Made by a program: the position numbers and the translations under genes. Source: Ecdyonurus torrentis (lineage: Eukaryota > Arthropoda > Insecta > Ephemeroptera > Heptageniidae). Taken from it: 64,000 bases of DNA. A model generated the notes under the pieces. The model saw only the letters and a program-made list of their open reading frames with translations, was not told where the DNA came from and made no database searches. The DNA lies in contig OX439135.1 in assembly GCA_949318235.1 (NCBI GenBank), positions 28,218,587 through 28,282,586 on the forward strand, read 5' to 3'. This document shows positions 10,084 through 24,324 of this stretch, one piece after another (the stretch's first letter is position 1; each line of letters starts with the position of its first letter).

Positions 10084-12784
10084 ATGAAACAAAGTTTCTA
10101 TTTCAAGAACCAAATGTTATTGAATGATAAAAATCATAATTTTTACACGATTAAAACTAGTTTTGATGATTTCTCAAAAACTAAGAATGCTACAGACATT
10201 AAATTTGACTCAAAACATAGCTTTTTCATCTCTCTACAAAAAAGATGTCTGAACTTTTTTGCCCCGACGCATACATTTTGGGTTATTGACAATTTTAGTT
10301 TTCACTCATCATCTAGCCAAACCAAGTCATGAAACAAAGTTTCTATTTCAAGAACCAAATGTTATTGAATGATAAAAATCATACTTTTTACACGATTAAA
10401 ACTAGTTTAAATAATTTCTCAGAAACTAAGAATGCTACAGACATTAAATTTGACTCAAAACATAGCTTTTTCAATTCTCTACAAAAAAGATGTCTTGAAC
10501 TTTTTTGCCCCGACGCATACTTTTTGGGTTATTGACAATTTTAGTTTTTACTCATCATCTAGCCAAACGAAGTTATGAAATAAAGTTCAATTTCAAGAAC
10601 CAACTGTTATTGAATGATAAAAATCATACTTTTTACACGATTAGTACTAGTTTTGATGATTTCTCAAAAACTAAGAATGCTACAGACTTACAATTTGTTT
10701 CAAAACATAGCTTTATCATCTCTCTACAAAAAATATGTCTTAAACTTTTTTGCTCCGACGCATACTTTTTGAGTTATTGACAATTTTAGTTTTCACTCAT
10801 CTTCTAGCCAAACGAAGTTATGAAATAAAGTATCTATTTCAAGAAGCAAATGTTATTGAATGATAAAAATCATAATTTTTACACGATTAAAACTAGTTTT
10901 GATGATTTCTCAAAAACTAAGAATGCTACAGACATTAAATTTGACTCAAAACATAGCTTTTTCAATTCTCTACAGAAAAGATGACTTGAAGTTTTTTGCT
11001 CCGACGCATACTTTTTGGGTTTTTAAAAATTTTAGTTTTCACTCATCATGTAGCCAAACCAAGTCATGAAACAAAGTTTCTATTTCAAGAACCAAATGTT
11101 ATTGAATGATAAAAATCATAATTTTTACACGATTAAAACTAGTTTTGATGATTTCTCAAAAACTAAGAATGCTACAGACATTAAATTTGACTCAAAACAT
11201 AGCTTTTTCATCTCTCTACAAAAAAGATGTCTGAACTTTTTTGCCCCGACGCATACATTTTGGGTTATTGACAATTTTAGTTTTCACTCATCATCTAGCC
11301 AAACCAAGTCATGAAACAAAGTTTCTATTTCAAGAACCAAATGTTATTGAATGATAAAAATCATACTTTTTACACGATTAAAACTAGTTTAAATAATTTC
11401 TCAGAAACTAAGAATGCTACAGACATTAAATTTGACTCAAAACATAGCTTTTTCAATTCTCTACAAAAAAGATGTCTTGAACTTTTTTGCCCCGACGCAT
11501 ACTTTTTGGGTTATTGACAATTTTAGTTTTTACTCATCATCTAGCCAAACGAAGTTATGAAATAAAGTTCAATTTCAAGAACCAACTGTTATTGAATGAT
11601 AAAAATCATACTTTTTACACGATTAGTACTAGTTTTGATGATTTCTCAAAAACTAAGAATGCTACAGACTTACAATTTGTTTCAAAACATAGCTTTATCA
11701 TCTCTCTACAAAAAATATGTCTTAAACTTTTTTGCTCCGACGCATACTTTTTGAGTTATTGACAATTTTAGTTTTCACTCATCTTCTAGCCAAACGAAGT
11801 TATGAAATAAAGTATCTATTTCAAGAAGCAAATGTTATTGAATGATAAAAATCATAATTTTTACACGATTAAAACTAGTTTTGATGATTTCTCAAAAACT
11901 AAGAATGCTACAGACATTAAATTTGACTCAAAACATAGCTTTTTCAATTCTCTACAGAAAAGATGACTTGAAGTTTTTTGCTCCGACGCATACTTTTTGG
12001 GTTTTTAAAAATTTTAGTTTTCACTCATCATGTAGCCAAACCAAGTCATGAAACATAGTTTCTATTTCACGAACCAAATGTTATTGAATGATAAAAATCA
12101 TACTTTTTACACGATTAAAACTAGTTTTAATGATTTCTCAGAAACTAAGAATGCTACAGACATCAAATTTGTCTCAAAACACAGCTTTTTTAATTCTCTA
12201 CAAAAAAGATGTCTTGAACTTTTTTGCCCCGACGCATACATTTTGGGTTATTGACAATTTTAGTTTTCACTCATCATCTAGCCAAACGAAGTTATGAAAT
12301 AAAGTTCAATTTCAAGAACCAACTCTTATTGAATGATAAAAATCATACTTTTTACACGATTAGTACTAGTTTTGATGATTTCTCAAAAACTAAGAATGCT
12401 ACAGACTTTTAATTTGTTTCAAAACATAGCTTTATCATCTCTCTACAAAAAATATGTCTTAAACTTTTTTGCTCCGACGCATACTTTTTGAGTTATTGAC
12501 AATTTTAGTTTTCACTCATCTTCTAGCCAAACGAAGTTATGAAATAAAGTATCTATTTCAAGAAGCAAATGTTATTGAATGATAAAAATCATAATTTTTA
12601 CACGATTAAAACTAGTTTTGATGATTTCTCAAAAACTAAGAATGCTACAGACATTAAATTTGACTCAAAACATAGCTTTTTCAATTCTTTACAGAAAAGA
12701 TGTCTTGAAGTTTTTTGCTCCGACGCATACTTTTTGGGTTTTTAAAAATTTTAGTTTTCACTCATCATGTAGCCAAACCAAGTC
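10084..12784 (+). repeat. 11-mer HOR (2,701 bp), canonical
   Basis: Same order and markers as 6,401-9,101, including CTTTACAG in D2 at 12,539. Confidence 0.94.
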
Positions 12785-14503
12785 ATGAAACAAAGTTTCT
12801 ATTTCAAGAACCAAATGTTATTGAATGATAAAAATCATAATTTTTACACGATTAAAACTAGTTTTGATGATTTCTCAAAAACTAAGAATGCTACAGACAT
12901 TAAATTTGACTCAAAACATAGCTTTTTCATCTCTCTACAAAAAAGATGTCTGAACTTTTTTGCCCCGACGCATACATTTTGGGTTATTGACAATTTTAGT
13001 TTTCACTCATCATCTAGCCAAACCAAGTCATGAAACAAAGTTTCTATTTCAAGAACCAAATGTTATTGAATGATAAAAATCATACTTTTTACACGATTAA
13101 AACTAGTTTAAATAATTTCTCAGAAACTAAGAATGCTACAGACATTAAATTTGACTCAAAACATAGCTTTTTCAATTCTCTACAAAAAAGATGTCTTGAA
13201 CTTTTTTGCCCCGACGCATACTTTTTGGGTTATTGACAATTTTAGTTTTTACTCATCATCTAGCCAAACGAAGTTATGAAATAAAGTTCAATTTCAAGAA
13301 CCAACTGTTATTGAATGATAAAAATCATACTTTTTACACGATTAGTACTAGTTTTGATGATTTCTCAAAAACTAAGAATGCTACAGACTTACAATTTGTT
13401 TCAAAACATAGCTTTATCATCTCTCTACAAAAAATATGTCTTAAACTTTTTTGCTCCGACGCATACTTTTTGAGTTATTGACAATTTTAGTTTTCACTCA
13501 TCTTCTAGCCAAACGAAGTTATGAAATAAAGTATCTATTTCAAGAAGCAAATGTTATTGAATGATAAAAATCATAATTTTTACACGATTAAAACTAGTTT
13601 TGATGATTTCTCAAAAACTAAGAATGCTACAGACATTAAATTTGACTCAAAACATAGCTTTTTCAATTCTCTACAGAAAAGATGACTTGAAGTTTTTTGC
13701 TCCGACGCATACTTTTTGGGTTTTTAAAAATTTTAGTTTTCACTCATCATGTAGCCAAACCAAGTCATGAAACATAGTTTCTATTTCACGAACCAAATGT
13801 TATTGAATGATAAAAATCATACTTTTTACACGATTAAAACTAGTTTTAATGATTTCTCAGAAACTAAGAATGCTACAGACATCAAATTTGTCTCAAAACA
13901 CAGCTTTTTTAATTCTCTACAAAAAAGATGTCTTGAACTTTTTTGCCCCGACGCATACATTTTGGGTTATTGACAATTTTAGTTTTCACTCATCATCTAG
14001 CCAAACGAAGTTATGAAATAAAGTTCAATTTCAAGAACCAACTCTTATTGAATGATAAAAATCATACTTTTTACACGATTAGTACTAGTTTTGATGATTT
14101 CTCAAAAACTAAGAATGCTACAGACTTTTAATTTGTTTCAAAACATAGCTTTATCATCTCTCTACAAAAAATATGTCTTAAACTTTTTTGCTCCGACGCA
14201 TACTTTTTGAGTTATTGACAATTTTAGTTTTCACTCATCTTCTAGCCAAACGAAGTTATGAAATAAAGTATCTATTTCAAGAAGCAAATGTTATTGAATG
14301 ATAAAAATCATAATTTTTACACGATTAAAACTAGTTTTGATGATTTCTCAAAAACTAAGAATGCTACAGACATTAAATTTGACTCAAAACATAGCTTTTT
14401 CAATTCTCTACAGAAAAGATGTCTTGAAGTTTTTTGCTCCGACGCATACTTTTTGGGTTTTTAAAAATTTTAGTTTTCACTCATCATGTAGCCAAACCAA
14501 GTC
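12785..14503 (+). repeat. 7-mer HOR A-B-C1-D1-E'-C2-D2 (1,719 bp), copy 1
   Basis: One ABCD tetramer is missing compared with the 11-mer (2,701 - 982 = 1,719). D2 carries CTCTACAG, unlike the canonical CTTTACAG. Confidence 0.94.
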
Positions 14504-16222
14504 ATGAAACAAAGTTTCTATTTCAAGAACCAAATGTTATTGAATGATAAAAATCATAATTTTTACACGATTAAAACTAGTTTTGATGATTTCTCAAAAA
14601 CTAAGAATGCTACAGACATTAAATTTGACTCAAAACATAGCTTTTTCATCTCTCTACAAAAAAGATGTCTGAACTTTTTTGCCCCGACGCATACATTTTG
14701 GGTTATTGACAATTTTAGTTTTCACTCATCATCTAGCCAAACCAAGTCATGAAACAAAGTTTCTATTTCAAGAACCAAATGTTATTGAATGATAAAAATC
14801 ATACTTTTTACACGATTAAAACTAGTTTAAATAATTTCTCAGAAACTAAGAATGCTACAGACATTAAATTTGACTCAAAACATAGCTTTTTCAATTCTCT
14901 ACAAAAAAGATGTCTTGAACTTTTTTGCCCCGACGCATACTTTTTGGGTTATTGACAATTTTAGTTTTTACTCATCATCTAGCCAAACGAAGTTATGAAA
15001 TAAAGTTCAATTTCAAGAACCAACTGTTATTGAATGATAAAAATCATACTTTTTACACGATTAGTACTAGTTTTGATGATTTCTCAAAAACTAAGAATGC
15101 TACAGACTTACAATTTGTTTCAAAACATAGCTTTATCATCTCTCTACAAAAAATATGTCTTAAACTTTTTTGCTCCGACGCATACTTTTTGAGTTATTGA
15201 CAATTTTAGTTTTCACTCATCTTCTAGCCAAACGAAGTTATGAAATAAAGTATCTATTTCAAGAAGCAAATGTTATTGAATGATAAAAATCATAATTTTT
15301 ACACGATTAAAACTAGTTTTGATGATTTCTCAAAAACTAAGAATGCTACAGACATTAAATTTGACTCAAAACATAGCTTTTTCAATTCTCTACAGAAAAG
15401 ATGACTTGAAGTTTTTTGCTCCGACGCATACTTTTTGGGTTTTTAAAAATTTTAGTTTTCACTCATCATGTAGCCAAACCAAGTCATGAAACATAGTTTC
15501 TATTTCACGAACCAAATGTTATTGAATGATAAAAATCATACTTTTTACACGATTAAAACTAGTTTTAATGATTTCTCAGAAACTAAGAATGCTACAGACA
15601 TCAAATTTGTCTCAAAACACAGCTTTTTTAATTCTCTACAAAAAAGATGTCTTGAACTTTTTTGCCCCGACGCATACATTTTGGGTTATTGACAATTTTA
15701 GTTTTCACTCATCATCTAGCCAAACGAAGTTATGAAATAAAGTTCAATTTCAAGAACCAACTCTTATTGAATGATAAAAATCATACTTTTTACACGATTA
15801 GTACTAGTTTTGATGATTTCTCAAAAACTAAGAATGCTACAGACTTTTAATTTGTTTCAAAACATAGCTTTATCATCTCTCTACAAAAAATATGTCTTAA
15901 ACTTTTTTGCTCCGACGCATACTTTTTGAGTTATTGACAATTTTAGTTTTCACTCATCTTCTAGCCAAACGAAGTTATGAAATAAAGTATCTATTTCAAG
16001 AAGCAAATGTTATTGAATGATAAAAATCATAATTTTTACACGATTAAAACTAGTTTTGATGATTTCTCAAAAACTAAGAATGCTACAGACATTAAATTTG
16101 ACTCAAAACATAGCTTTTTCAATTCTCTACAGAAAAGATGTCTTGAAGTTTTTTGCTCCGACGCATACTTTTTGGGTTTTTAAAAATTTTAGTTTTCACT
16201 CATCATGTAGCCAAACCAAGTC
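14504..16222 (+). repeat. 7-mer HOR A-B-C1-D1-E'-C2-D2 (1,719 bp), copy 2
   Basis: Same order, length and CTCTACAG D2 marker as 12,785-14,503, so the two 7-mers are a direct tandem pair. Confidence 0.94.
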
Positions 16223-19168
16223 ATGAAACAAAGTTTCTATTTCAAGAACCAAATGTTATTGAATGATAAAAATCATAATTTTTACACGATTAAAACTAGT
16301 TTTGATGATTTCTCAAAAACTAAGAATGCTACAGACATTAAATTTGACTCAAAACATAGCTTTTTCATCTCTCTACAAAAAAGATGTCTGAACTTTTTTG
16401 CCCCGACGCATACATTTTGGGTTATTGACAATTTTAGTTTTCACTCATCATCTAGCCAAACCAAGTCATGAAACAAAGTTTCTATTTCAAGAACCAAATG
16501 TTATTGAATGATAAAAATCATACTTTTTACACGATTAAAACTAGTTTAAATAATTTCTCAGAAACTAAGAATGCTACAGACATTAAATTTGACTCAAAAC
16601 ATAGCTTTTTCAATTCTCTACAAAAAAGATGTCTTGAACTTTTTTGCCCCGACGCATACTTTTTGGGTTATTGACAATTTTAGTTTTTACTCATCATCTA
16701 GCCAAACGAAGTTATGAAATAAAGTTCAATTTCAAGAACCAACTGTTATTGAATGATAAAAATCATACTTTTTACACGATTAGTACTAGTTTTGATGATT
16801 TCTCAAAAACTAAGAATGCTACAGACTTACAATTTGTTTCAAAACATAGCTTTATCATCTCTCTACAAAAAATATGTCTTAAACTTTTTTGCTCCGACGC
16901 ATACTTTTTGAGTTATTGACAATTTTAGTTTTCACTCATCTTCTAGCCAAACGAAGTTATGAAATAAAGTATCTATTTCAAGAAGCAAATGTTATTGAAT
17001 GATAAAAATCATAATTTTTACACGATTAAAACTAGTTTTGATGATTTCTCAAAAACTAAGAATGCTACAGACATTAAATTTGACTCAAAACATAGCTTTT
17101 TCAATTCTCTACAGAAAAGATGACTTGAAGTTTTTTGCTCCGACGCATACTTTTTGGGTTTTTAAAAATTTTAGTTTTCACTCATCATGTAGCCAAACCA
17201 AGTCATGAAACAAAGTTTCTATTTCAAGAACCAAATGTTATTGAATGATAAAAATCATAATTTTTACACGATTAAAACTAGTTTTGATGATTTCTCAAAA
17301 ACTAAGAATGCTACAGACATTAAATTTGACTCAAAACATAGCTTTTTCATCTCTCTACAAAAAAGATGTCTGAACTTTTTTGCCCCGACGCATACATTTT
17401 GGGTTATTGACAATTTTAGTTTTCACTCATCATCTAGCCAAACCAAGTCATGAAACAAAGTTTCTATTTCAAGAACCAAATGTTATTGAATGATAAAAAT
17501 CATACTTTTTACACGATTAAAACTAGTTTAAATAATTTCTCAAAAACTAAGAATGCTACAGACATTAAATTTGACTCAAAACATAGCTTTTTCATCTCTC
17601 TACAAAAAAGATGTCTGAACTTTTTTGCCCCGACGCATACATTTTGGGTTATTGACAATTTTAGTTTTCACTCATCATCTAGCCAAACCAAGTCATGAAA
17701 CAAAGTTTCTATTTCAAGAACCAAATGTTATTGAATGATAAAAATCATACTTTTTACACGATTAAAACTAGTTTAAATAATTTCTCAGAAACTAAGAATG
17801 CTACAGACATTAAATTTGACTCAAAACATAGCTTTTTCAATTCTCTACAAAAAAGATGTCTTGAACTTTTTTGCCCCGACGCATACTTTTTGGGTTATTG
17901 ACAATTTTAGTTTTTACTCATCATCTAGCCAAACGAAGTTATGAAATAAAGTTCAATTTCAAGAACCAACTGTTATTGAATGATAAAAATCATACTTTTT
18001 ACACGATTAGTACTAGTTTTGATGATTTCTCAAAAACTAAGAATGCTACAGACTTACAATTTGTTTCAAAACATAGCTTTATCATCTCTCTACAAAAAAT
18101 ATGTCTTAAACTTTTTTGCTCCGACGCATACTTTTTGAGTTATTGACAATTTTAGTTTTCACTCATCTTCTAGCCAAACGAAGTTATGAAATAAAGTATC
18201 TATTTCAAGAAGCAAATGTTATTGAATGATAAAAATCATAATTTTTACACGATTAAAACTAGTTTTGATGATTTCTCAAAAACTAAGAATGCTACAGACA
18301 TTAAATTTGACTCAAAACATAGCTTTTTCAATTCTCTACAGAAAAGATGACTTGAAGTTTTTTGCTCCGACGCATACTTTTTGGGTTTTTAAAAATTTTA
18401 GTTTTCACTCATCATGTAGCCAAACCAAGTCATGAAACATAGTTTCTATTTCACGAACCAAATGTTATTGAATGATAAAAATCATACTTTTTACACGATT
18501 AAAACTAGTTTTAATGATTTCTCAGAAACTAAGAATGCTACAGACATCAAATTTGTCTCAAAACACAGCTTTTTTAATTCTCTACAAAAAAGATGTCTTG
18601 AACTTTTTTGCCCCGACGCATACATTTTGGGTTATTGACAATTTTAGTTTTCACTCATCATCTAGCCAAACGAAGTTATGAAATAAAGTTCAATTTCAAG
18701 AACCAACTCTTATTGAATGATAAAAATCATACTTTTTACACGATTAGTACTAGTTTTGATGATTTCTCAAAAACTAAGAATGCTACAGACTTTTAATTTG
18801 TTTCAAAACATAGCTTTATCATCTCTCTACAAAAAATATGTCTTAAACTTTTTTGCTCCGACGCATACTTTTTGAGTTATTGACAATTTTAGTTTTCACT
18901 CATCTTCTAGCCAAACGAAGTTATGAAATAAAGTATCTATTTCAAGAAGCAAATGTTATTGAATGATAAAAATCATAATTTTTACACGATTAAAACTAGT
19001 TTTGATGATTTCTCAAAAACTAAGAATGCTACAGACATTAAATTTGACTCAAAACATAGCTTTTTCAATTCTCTACAGAAAAGATGTCTTGAAGTTTTTT
19101 GCTCCGACGCATACTTTTTGGGTTTTTAAAAATTTTAGTTTTCACTCATCATGTAGCCAAACCAAGTC
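16223..19168 (+). repeat. 12-mer HOR with an extra A/B hybrid (2,946 bp)
   Basis: The order is A-B-C1-D1-A-(A/B)-B-C1-D1-E'-C2-D2. The 245-bp hybrid at 17,450 is the only addition to an 11-mer (2,701 + 245). D2 at 18,923 carries CTCTACAG. Confidence 0.93.
17450..17694 (+). repeat. A/B hybrid monomer, second independent junction
   Basis: The B marker AAATAA (last B base at 17,534) is followed at once by the A marker TCTCAAAAAC, so the exchange point lies in about 17,535-17,542. The hybrid at 1,244 keeps the B marker CTCAG and switches later. The two hybrids therefore arose separately. Confidence 0.9.
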
Positions 19169-22100
19169 ATGAAACAAAGTTTCTATTTCAAGAACCAAAT
19201 GTTATTGAATGATAAAAATCATAATTTTTACACGATTAAAACTAGTTTTGATGATTTCTCAAAAACTAAGAATGCTACAGACATTAAATTTGACTCAAAA
19301 CATAGCTTTTTCATCTCTCTACAAAAAAGATGTCTGAACTTTTTTGCCCCGACGCATACATTTTGGGTTATTGACAATTTTAGTTTTCACTCATCATCTA
19401 GCCAAACCAAGTCATGAAACAAAGTTTCTATTTCAAGAACCAAATGTTATTGAATGATAAAAATCATACTTTTTACACGATTAAAACTAGTTTAAATAAT
19501 TTCTCAGAAACTAAGAATGCTACAGACATTAAATTTGACTCAAAACATAGCTTTTTCAATTCTCTACAAAAAAGATGTCTTGAACTTTTTTGCCCCGACG
19601 CATACTTTTTGGGTTATTGACAATTTTAGTTTTTACTCATCATCTAGCCAAACGAAGTTATGAAATAAAGTTCAATTTCAAGAACCAACTGTTATTGAAT
19701 GATAAAAATCATACTTTTTACACGATTAGTACTAGTTTTGATGATTTCTCAAAAACTAAGAATGCTACAGACTTACAATTTGTTTCAAAACATAGCTTTA
19801 TCATCTCTCTACAAAAAATATGTCTTAAACTTTTTTGCTCCGACGCATACTTTTTGAGTTATTGACAATTTTAGTTTTCACTCATCTTCTAGCCAAACGA
19901 AGTTATGAAATAAAGTATCTATTTCAAGAAGCAAATGTTATTGAATGATAAAAATCATAATTTTTACACGATTAAAACTAGTTTTGATGATTTCTCAAAA
20001 ACTAAGAATGCTACAGACATTAAATTTGACTCAAAACATAGCTTTTTCAATTCTCTACAGAAAAGATGACTTGAAGTTTTTTGCTCCGACGCATACTTTT
20101 TGGGTTTTTAAAAATTTTAGTTTTCACTCATCATGTAGCCAAACCAAGTCATGAAACAAAGTTTCTATTTCAAGAACCAAATGTTATTGAATGATAAAAA
20201 TCATAATTTTTACACGATTAAAACTAGTTTTGATGATTTCTCAAAAACTAAGAATGCTACAGACATTAAATTTGACTCAAAACATAGCTTTTTCATCTCT
20301 CTACAAAAAAGATGTCTGAACTTTTTTGCCCCGACGCATACATTTTGGGTTATTGACAATTTTAGTTTTCACTCATCATCTAGCCAAACCAAGTCATGAA
20401 ACAAAGTTTCTATTTCAAGAACCAAATGTTATTGAATGATAAAAATCATACTTTTTACACGATTAAAACTAGTTTAAATAATTTCTCAGAAACTAAGAAT
20501 GCTACAGACATTAAATTTGACTCAAAACATAGCTTTTTCAATTCTCTACAAAAAAGATGTCTTGAACTTTTTTGCCCCGACGCATACTTTTTGGGTTATT
20601 GACAATTTTAGTTTTTACTCATCATCTAGCCAAACGAAGTTATGAAATAAAGTTCAATTTCAAGAACCAACTGTTATTGAATGATAAAAATCATACTTTT
20701 TACACGATTAGTACTAGTTTTGATGATTTCTCAAAAACTAAGAATGCTACAGACTTACAATTTGTTTCAAAACATAGCTTTATCATCTCTCTACAAAAAA
20801 TATGTCTTAAACTTTTTTGCTCCGACGCATACTTTTTGAGTTATTGACAATTTTAGTTTTCACTCATCTTCTAGCCAAACGAAGTTATGAAATAAAGTAT
20901 CTATTTCAAGAAGCAAATGTTATTGAATGATAAAAATCATAATTTTTACACGATTAAAACTAGTTTTGATGATTTCTCAAAAACTAAGAATGCTACAGAC
21001 ATTAAATTAGACTCAAAACATAGCTTTTTCAATTCTCTACAGAAAAGATGACTTGAAGTTTTTTGCTCCGACGCATACTTTTTGGGTTTTTAAAAATTTT
21101 AGTTTTCACTCATCATGTAGCCAAACCAAGTCATGAAACATAGTTTCTATTTCACGAACCAAATGTTATTGAATGATAAAAATCATACTTTTTACACGAT
21201 TAAAACTAGTTTTAATGATTTCTCAGAAACTAAGAATGCTACAGACATCAAATTTGTCTCAAAACACAGCTTTTTTAATTCTCTACAAAAAAGATGTCTT
21301 GAACTTTTTTGCCCCGACGCATACATTTTGGGTTATTGACAATTTTAGTTTTCACTCATCATCTAGCCAAACGAAGTTATGAAATAAAGTTCAATTTCAA
21401 GAACCAACTCTTATTGAATGATAAAAATCATACTTTTTACACGATTAGTACTAGTTTTGATGATTTCTCAAAAACTAAGAATGCTACAGACTTTTAATTT
21501 GTTTCAAAACATAGCTTTATCATCTCTCTACAAAAAATATGTCTTAAACTTTTTTGCTCCGACGCATACTTTTTGAGTTATTGACAATTTTAGTTTTCAC
21601 TCATCTTCTAGCCAAACGAAGTTATGAAATAAAGTATCTATTTCAAGAAGCAAATGTTATTGAATGATAAAAATCATAATTTTTACACGATTAAAACTAG
21701 TTTTGATGATTTCTCAAAAACTAAGAATGCTACAGACATTAAATTTGACTCAAAACATAGCTTTTTCATCTCTCTACAAAAAAGATGTCTGAACTTTTTT
21801 GCCCCGACGCATACATTTTGGGTTATTGACAATTTTAGTTTTCACTCATCATCTAGCCAAACCAAGTCATGAAACAAAGTTTCTATTTCAAGAACCAAAT
21901 GTTATTGAATGATAAAAATCATACTTTTTACACGATTAAAACTAGTTTAAATAATTTCTCAGAAACTAAGAATGCTACAGACATTAAATTTGACTCAAAA
22001 CATAGCTTTTTCAATTCTCTACAAAAAAGATGTCTTGAACTTTTTTGCCCCGACGCATACTTTTTGGGTTATTGACAATTTTAGTTTTTACTCATCATCT

Positions 22101-24324
22101 AGCCAAACGAAGTTATGAAATAAAGTTCAATTTCAAGAACCAACTGTTATTGAATGATAAAAATCATACTTTTTACACGATTAGTACTAGTTTTGATGAT
22201 TTCTCAAAAACTAAGAATGCTACAGACTTACAATTTGTTTCAAAACATAGCTTTATCATCTCTCTACAAAAAATATGTCTTAAACTTTTTTGCTCCGACG
22301 CATACTTTTTGAGTTATTGACAATTTTAGTTTTCACTCATCTTCTAGCCAAACGAAGTTATGAAATAAAGTATCTATTTCAAGAAGCAAATGTTATTGAA
22401 TGATAAAAATCATAATTTTTACACGATTAAAACTAGTTTTGATGATTTCTCAAAAACTAAGAATGCTACAGACATTAAATTTGACTCAAAACATAGCTTT
22501 TTCAATTCTCTACAGAAAAGATGACTTGAAGTTTTTTGCTCCGACGCATACTTTTTGGGTTTTTAAAAATTTTAGTTTTCACTCATCATGTAGCCAAACC
22601 AAGTCATGAAACAAAGTTTCTATTTCAAGAACCAAATGTTATTGAATGATAAAAATCATAATTTTTACACGATTAAAACTAGTTTTGATGATTTCTCAAA
22701 AACTAAGAATGCTACAGACATTAAATTTGACTCAAAACATAGCTTTTTCATCTCTCTACAAAAAAGATGTCTGAACTTTTTTGCCCCGACGCATACATTT
22801 TGGGTTATTGACAATTTTAGTTTTCACTCATCATCTAGCCAAACCAAGTCATGAAACAAAGTTTCTATTTCAAGAACCAAATGTTATTGAATGATAAAAA
22901 TCATACTTTTTACACGATTAAAACTAGTTTAAATAATTTCTCAGAAACTAAGAATGCTACAGACATTAAATTTGACTCAAAACATAGCTTTTTCAATTCT
23001 CTACAAAAAAGATGTCTTGAACTTTTTTGCCCCGACGCATACTTTTTGGGTTATTGACAATTTTAGTTTTTACTCATCATCTAGCCAAACGAAGTTATGA
23101 AATAAAGTTCAATTTCAAGAACCAACTGTTATTGAATGATAAAAATCATACTTTTTACACGATTAGTACTAGTTTTGATGATTTCTCAAAAACTAAGAAT
23201 GCTACAGACTTACAATTTGTTTCAAAACATAGCTTTATCATCTCTCTACAAAAAATATGTCTTAAACTTTTTTGCTCCGACGCATACTTTTTGAGTTATT
23301 GACAATTTTAGTTTTCACTCATCTTCTAGCCAAACGAAGTTATGAAATAAAGTATCTATTTCAAGAAGCAAATGTTATTGAATGATAAAAATCATAATTT
23401 TTACACGATTAAAACTAGTTTTGATGATTTCTCAAAAACTAAGAATGCTACAGACATTAAATTAGACTCAAAACATAGCTTTTTCAATTCTCTACAGAAA
23501 AGATGACTTGAAGTTTTTTGCTCCGACGCATACTTTTTGGGTTTTTAAAAATTTTAGTTTTCACTCATCATGTAGCCAAACCAAGTCATGAAACATAGTT
23601 TCTATTTCACGAACCAAATGTTATTGAATGATAAAAATCATACTTTTTACACGATTAAAACTAGTTTTAATGATTTCTCAGAAACTAAGAATGCTACAGA
23701 CATCAAATTTGTCTCAAAACACAGCTTTTTTAATTCTCTACAAAAAAGATGTCTTGAACTTTTTTGCCCCGACGCATACATTTTGGGTTATTGACAATTT
23801 TAGTTTTCACTCATCATCTAGCCAAACGAAGTTATGAAATAAAGTTCAATTTCAAGAACCAACTCTTATTGAATGATAAAAATCATACTTTTTACACGAT
23901 TAGTACTAGTTTTGATGATTTCTCAAAAACTAAGAATGCTACAGACTTTTAATTTGTTTCAAAACATAGCTTTATCATCTCTCTACAAAAAATATGTCTT
24001 AAACTTTTTTGCTCCGACGCATACTTTTTGAGTTATTGACAATTTTAGTTTTCACTCATCTTCTAGCCAAACGAAGTTATGAAATAAAGTATCTATTTCA
24101 AGAAGCAAATGTTATTGAATGATAAAAATCATAATTTTTACACGATTAAAACTAGTTTTGATGATTTCTCAAAAACTAAGAATGCTACAGACATTAAATT
24201 TGACTCAAAACATAGCTTTTTCAATTCTTTACAGAAAAGATGTCTTGAAGTTTTTTGCTCCGACGCATACTTTTTGGGTTTTTAAAAATTTTAGTTTTCA
24301 CTCATCATGTAGCCAAACCAAGTC
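19169..24324 (+). repeat. 21-mer HOR (5,156 bp), copy 1
   Basis: Two 11-mers are joined with one monomer lost: D2 of the first and A of the second are fused in the monomer at 21,624 (2 x 2,701 - 246 = 5,156). Two D1 copies carry TTAGACTC in place of TTTGACTC (positions 21,009 and 23,464). Confidence 0.94.
21624..21868 (+). repeat. D/A fusion monomer, copy 1
   Basis: The head is D type (GTATC, GAAGC with G at 21,650). The tail is A type from TTTCATCTC (T at 21,769) through CCAAGTC. The exchange lies in 21,651-21,768. It is repeated at 32,182. Confidence 0.92.
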
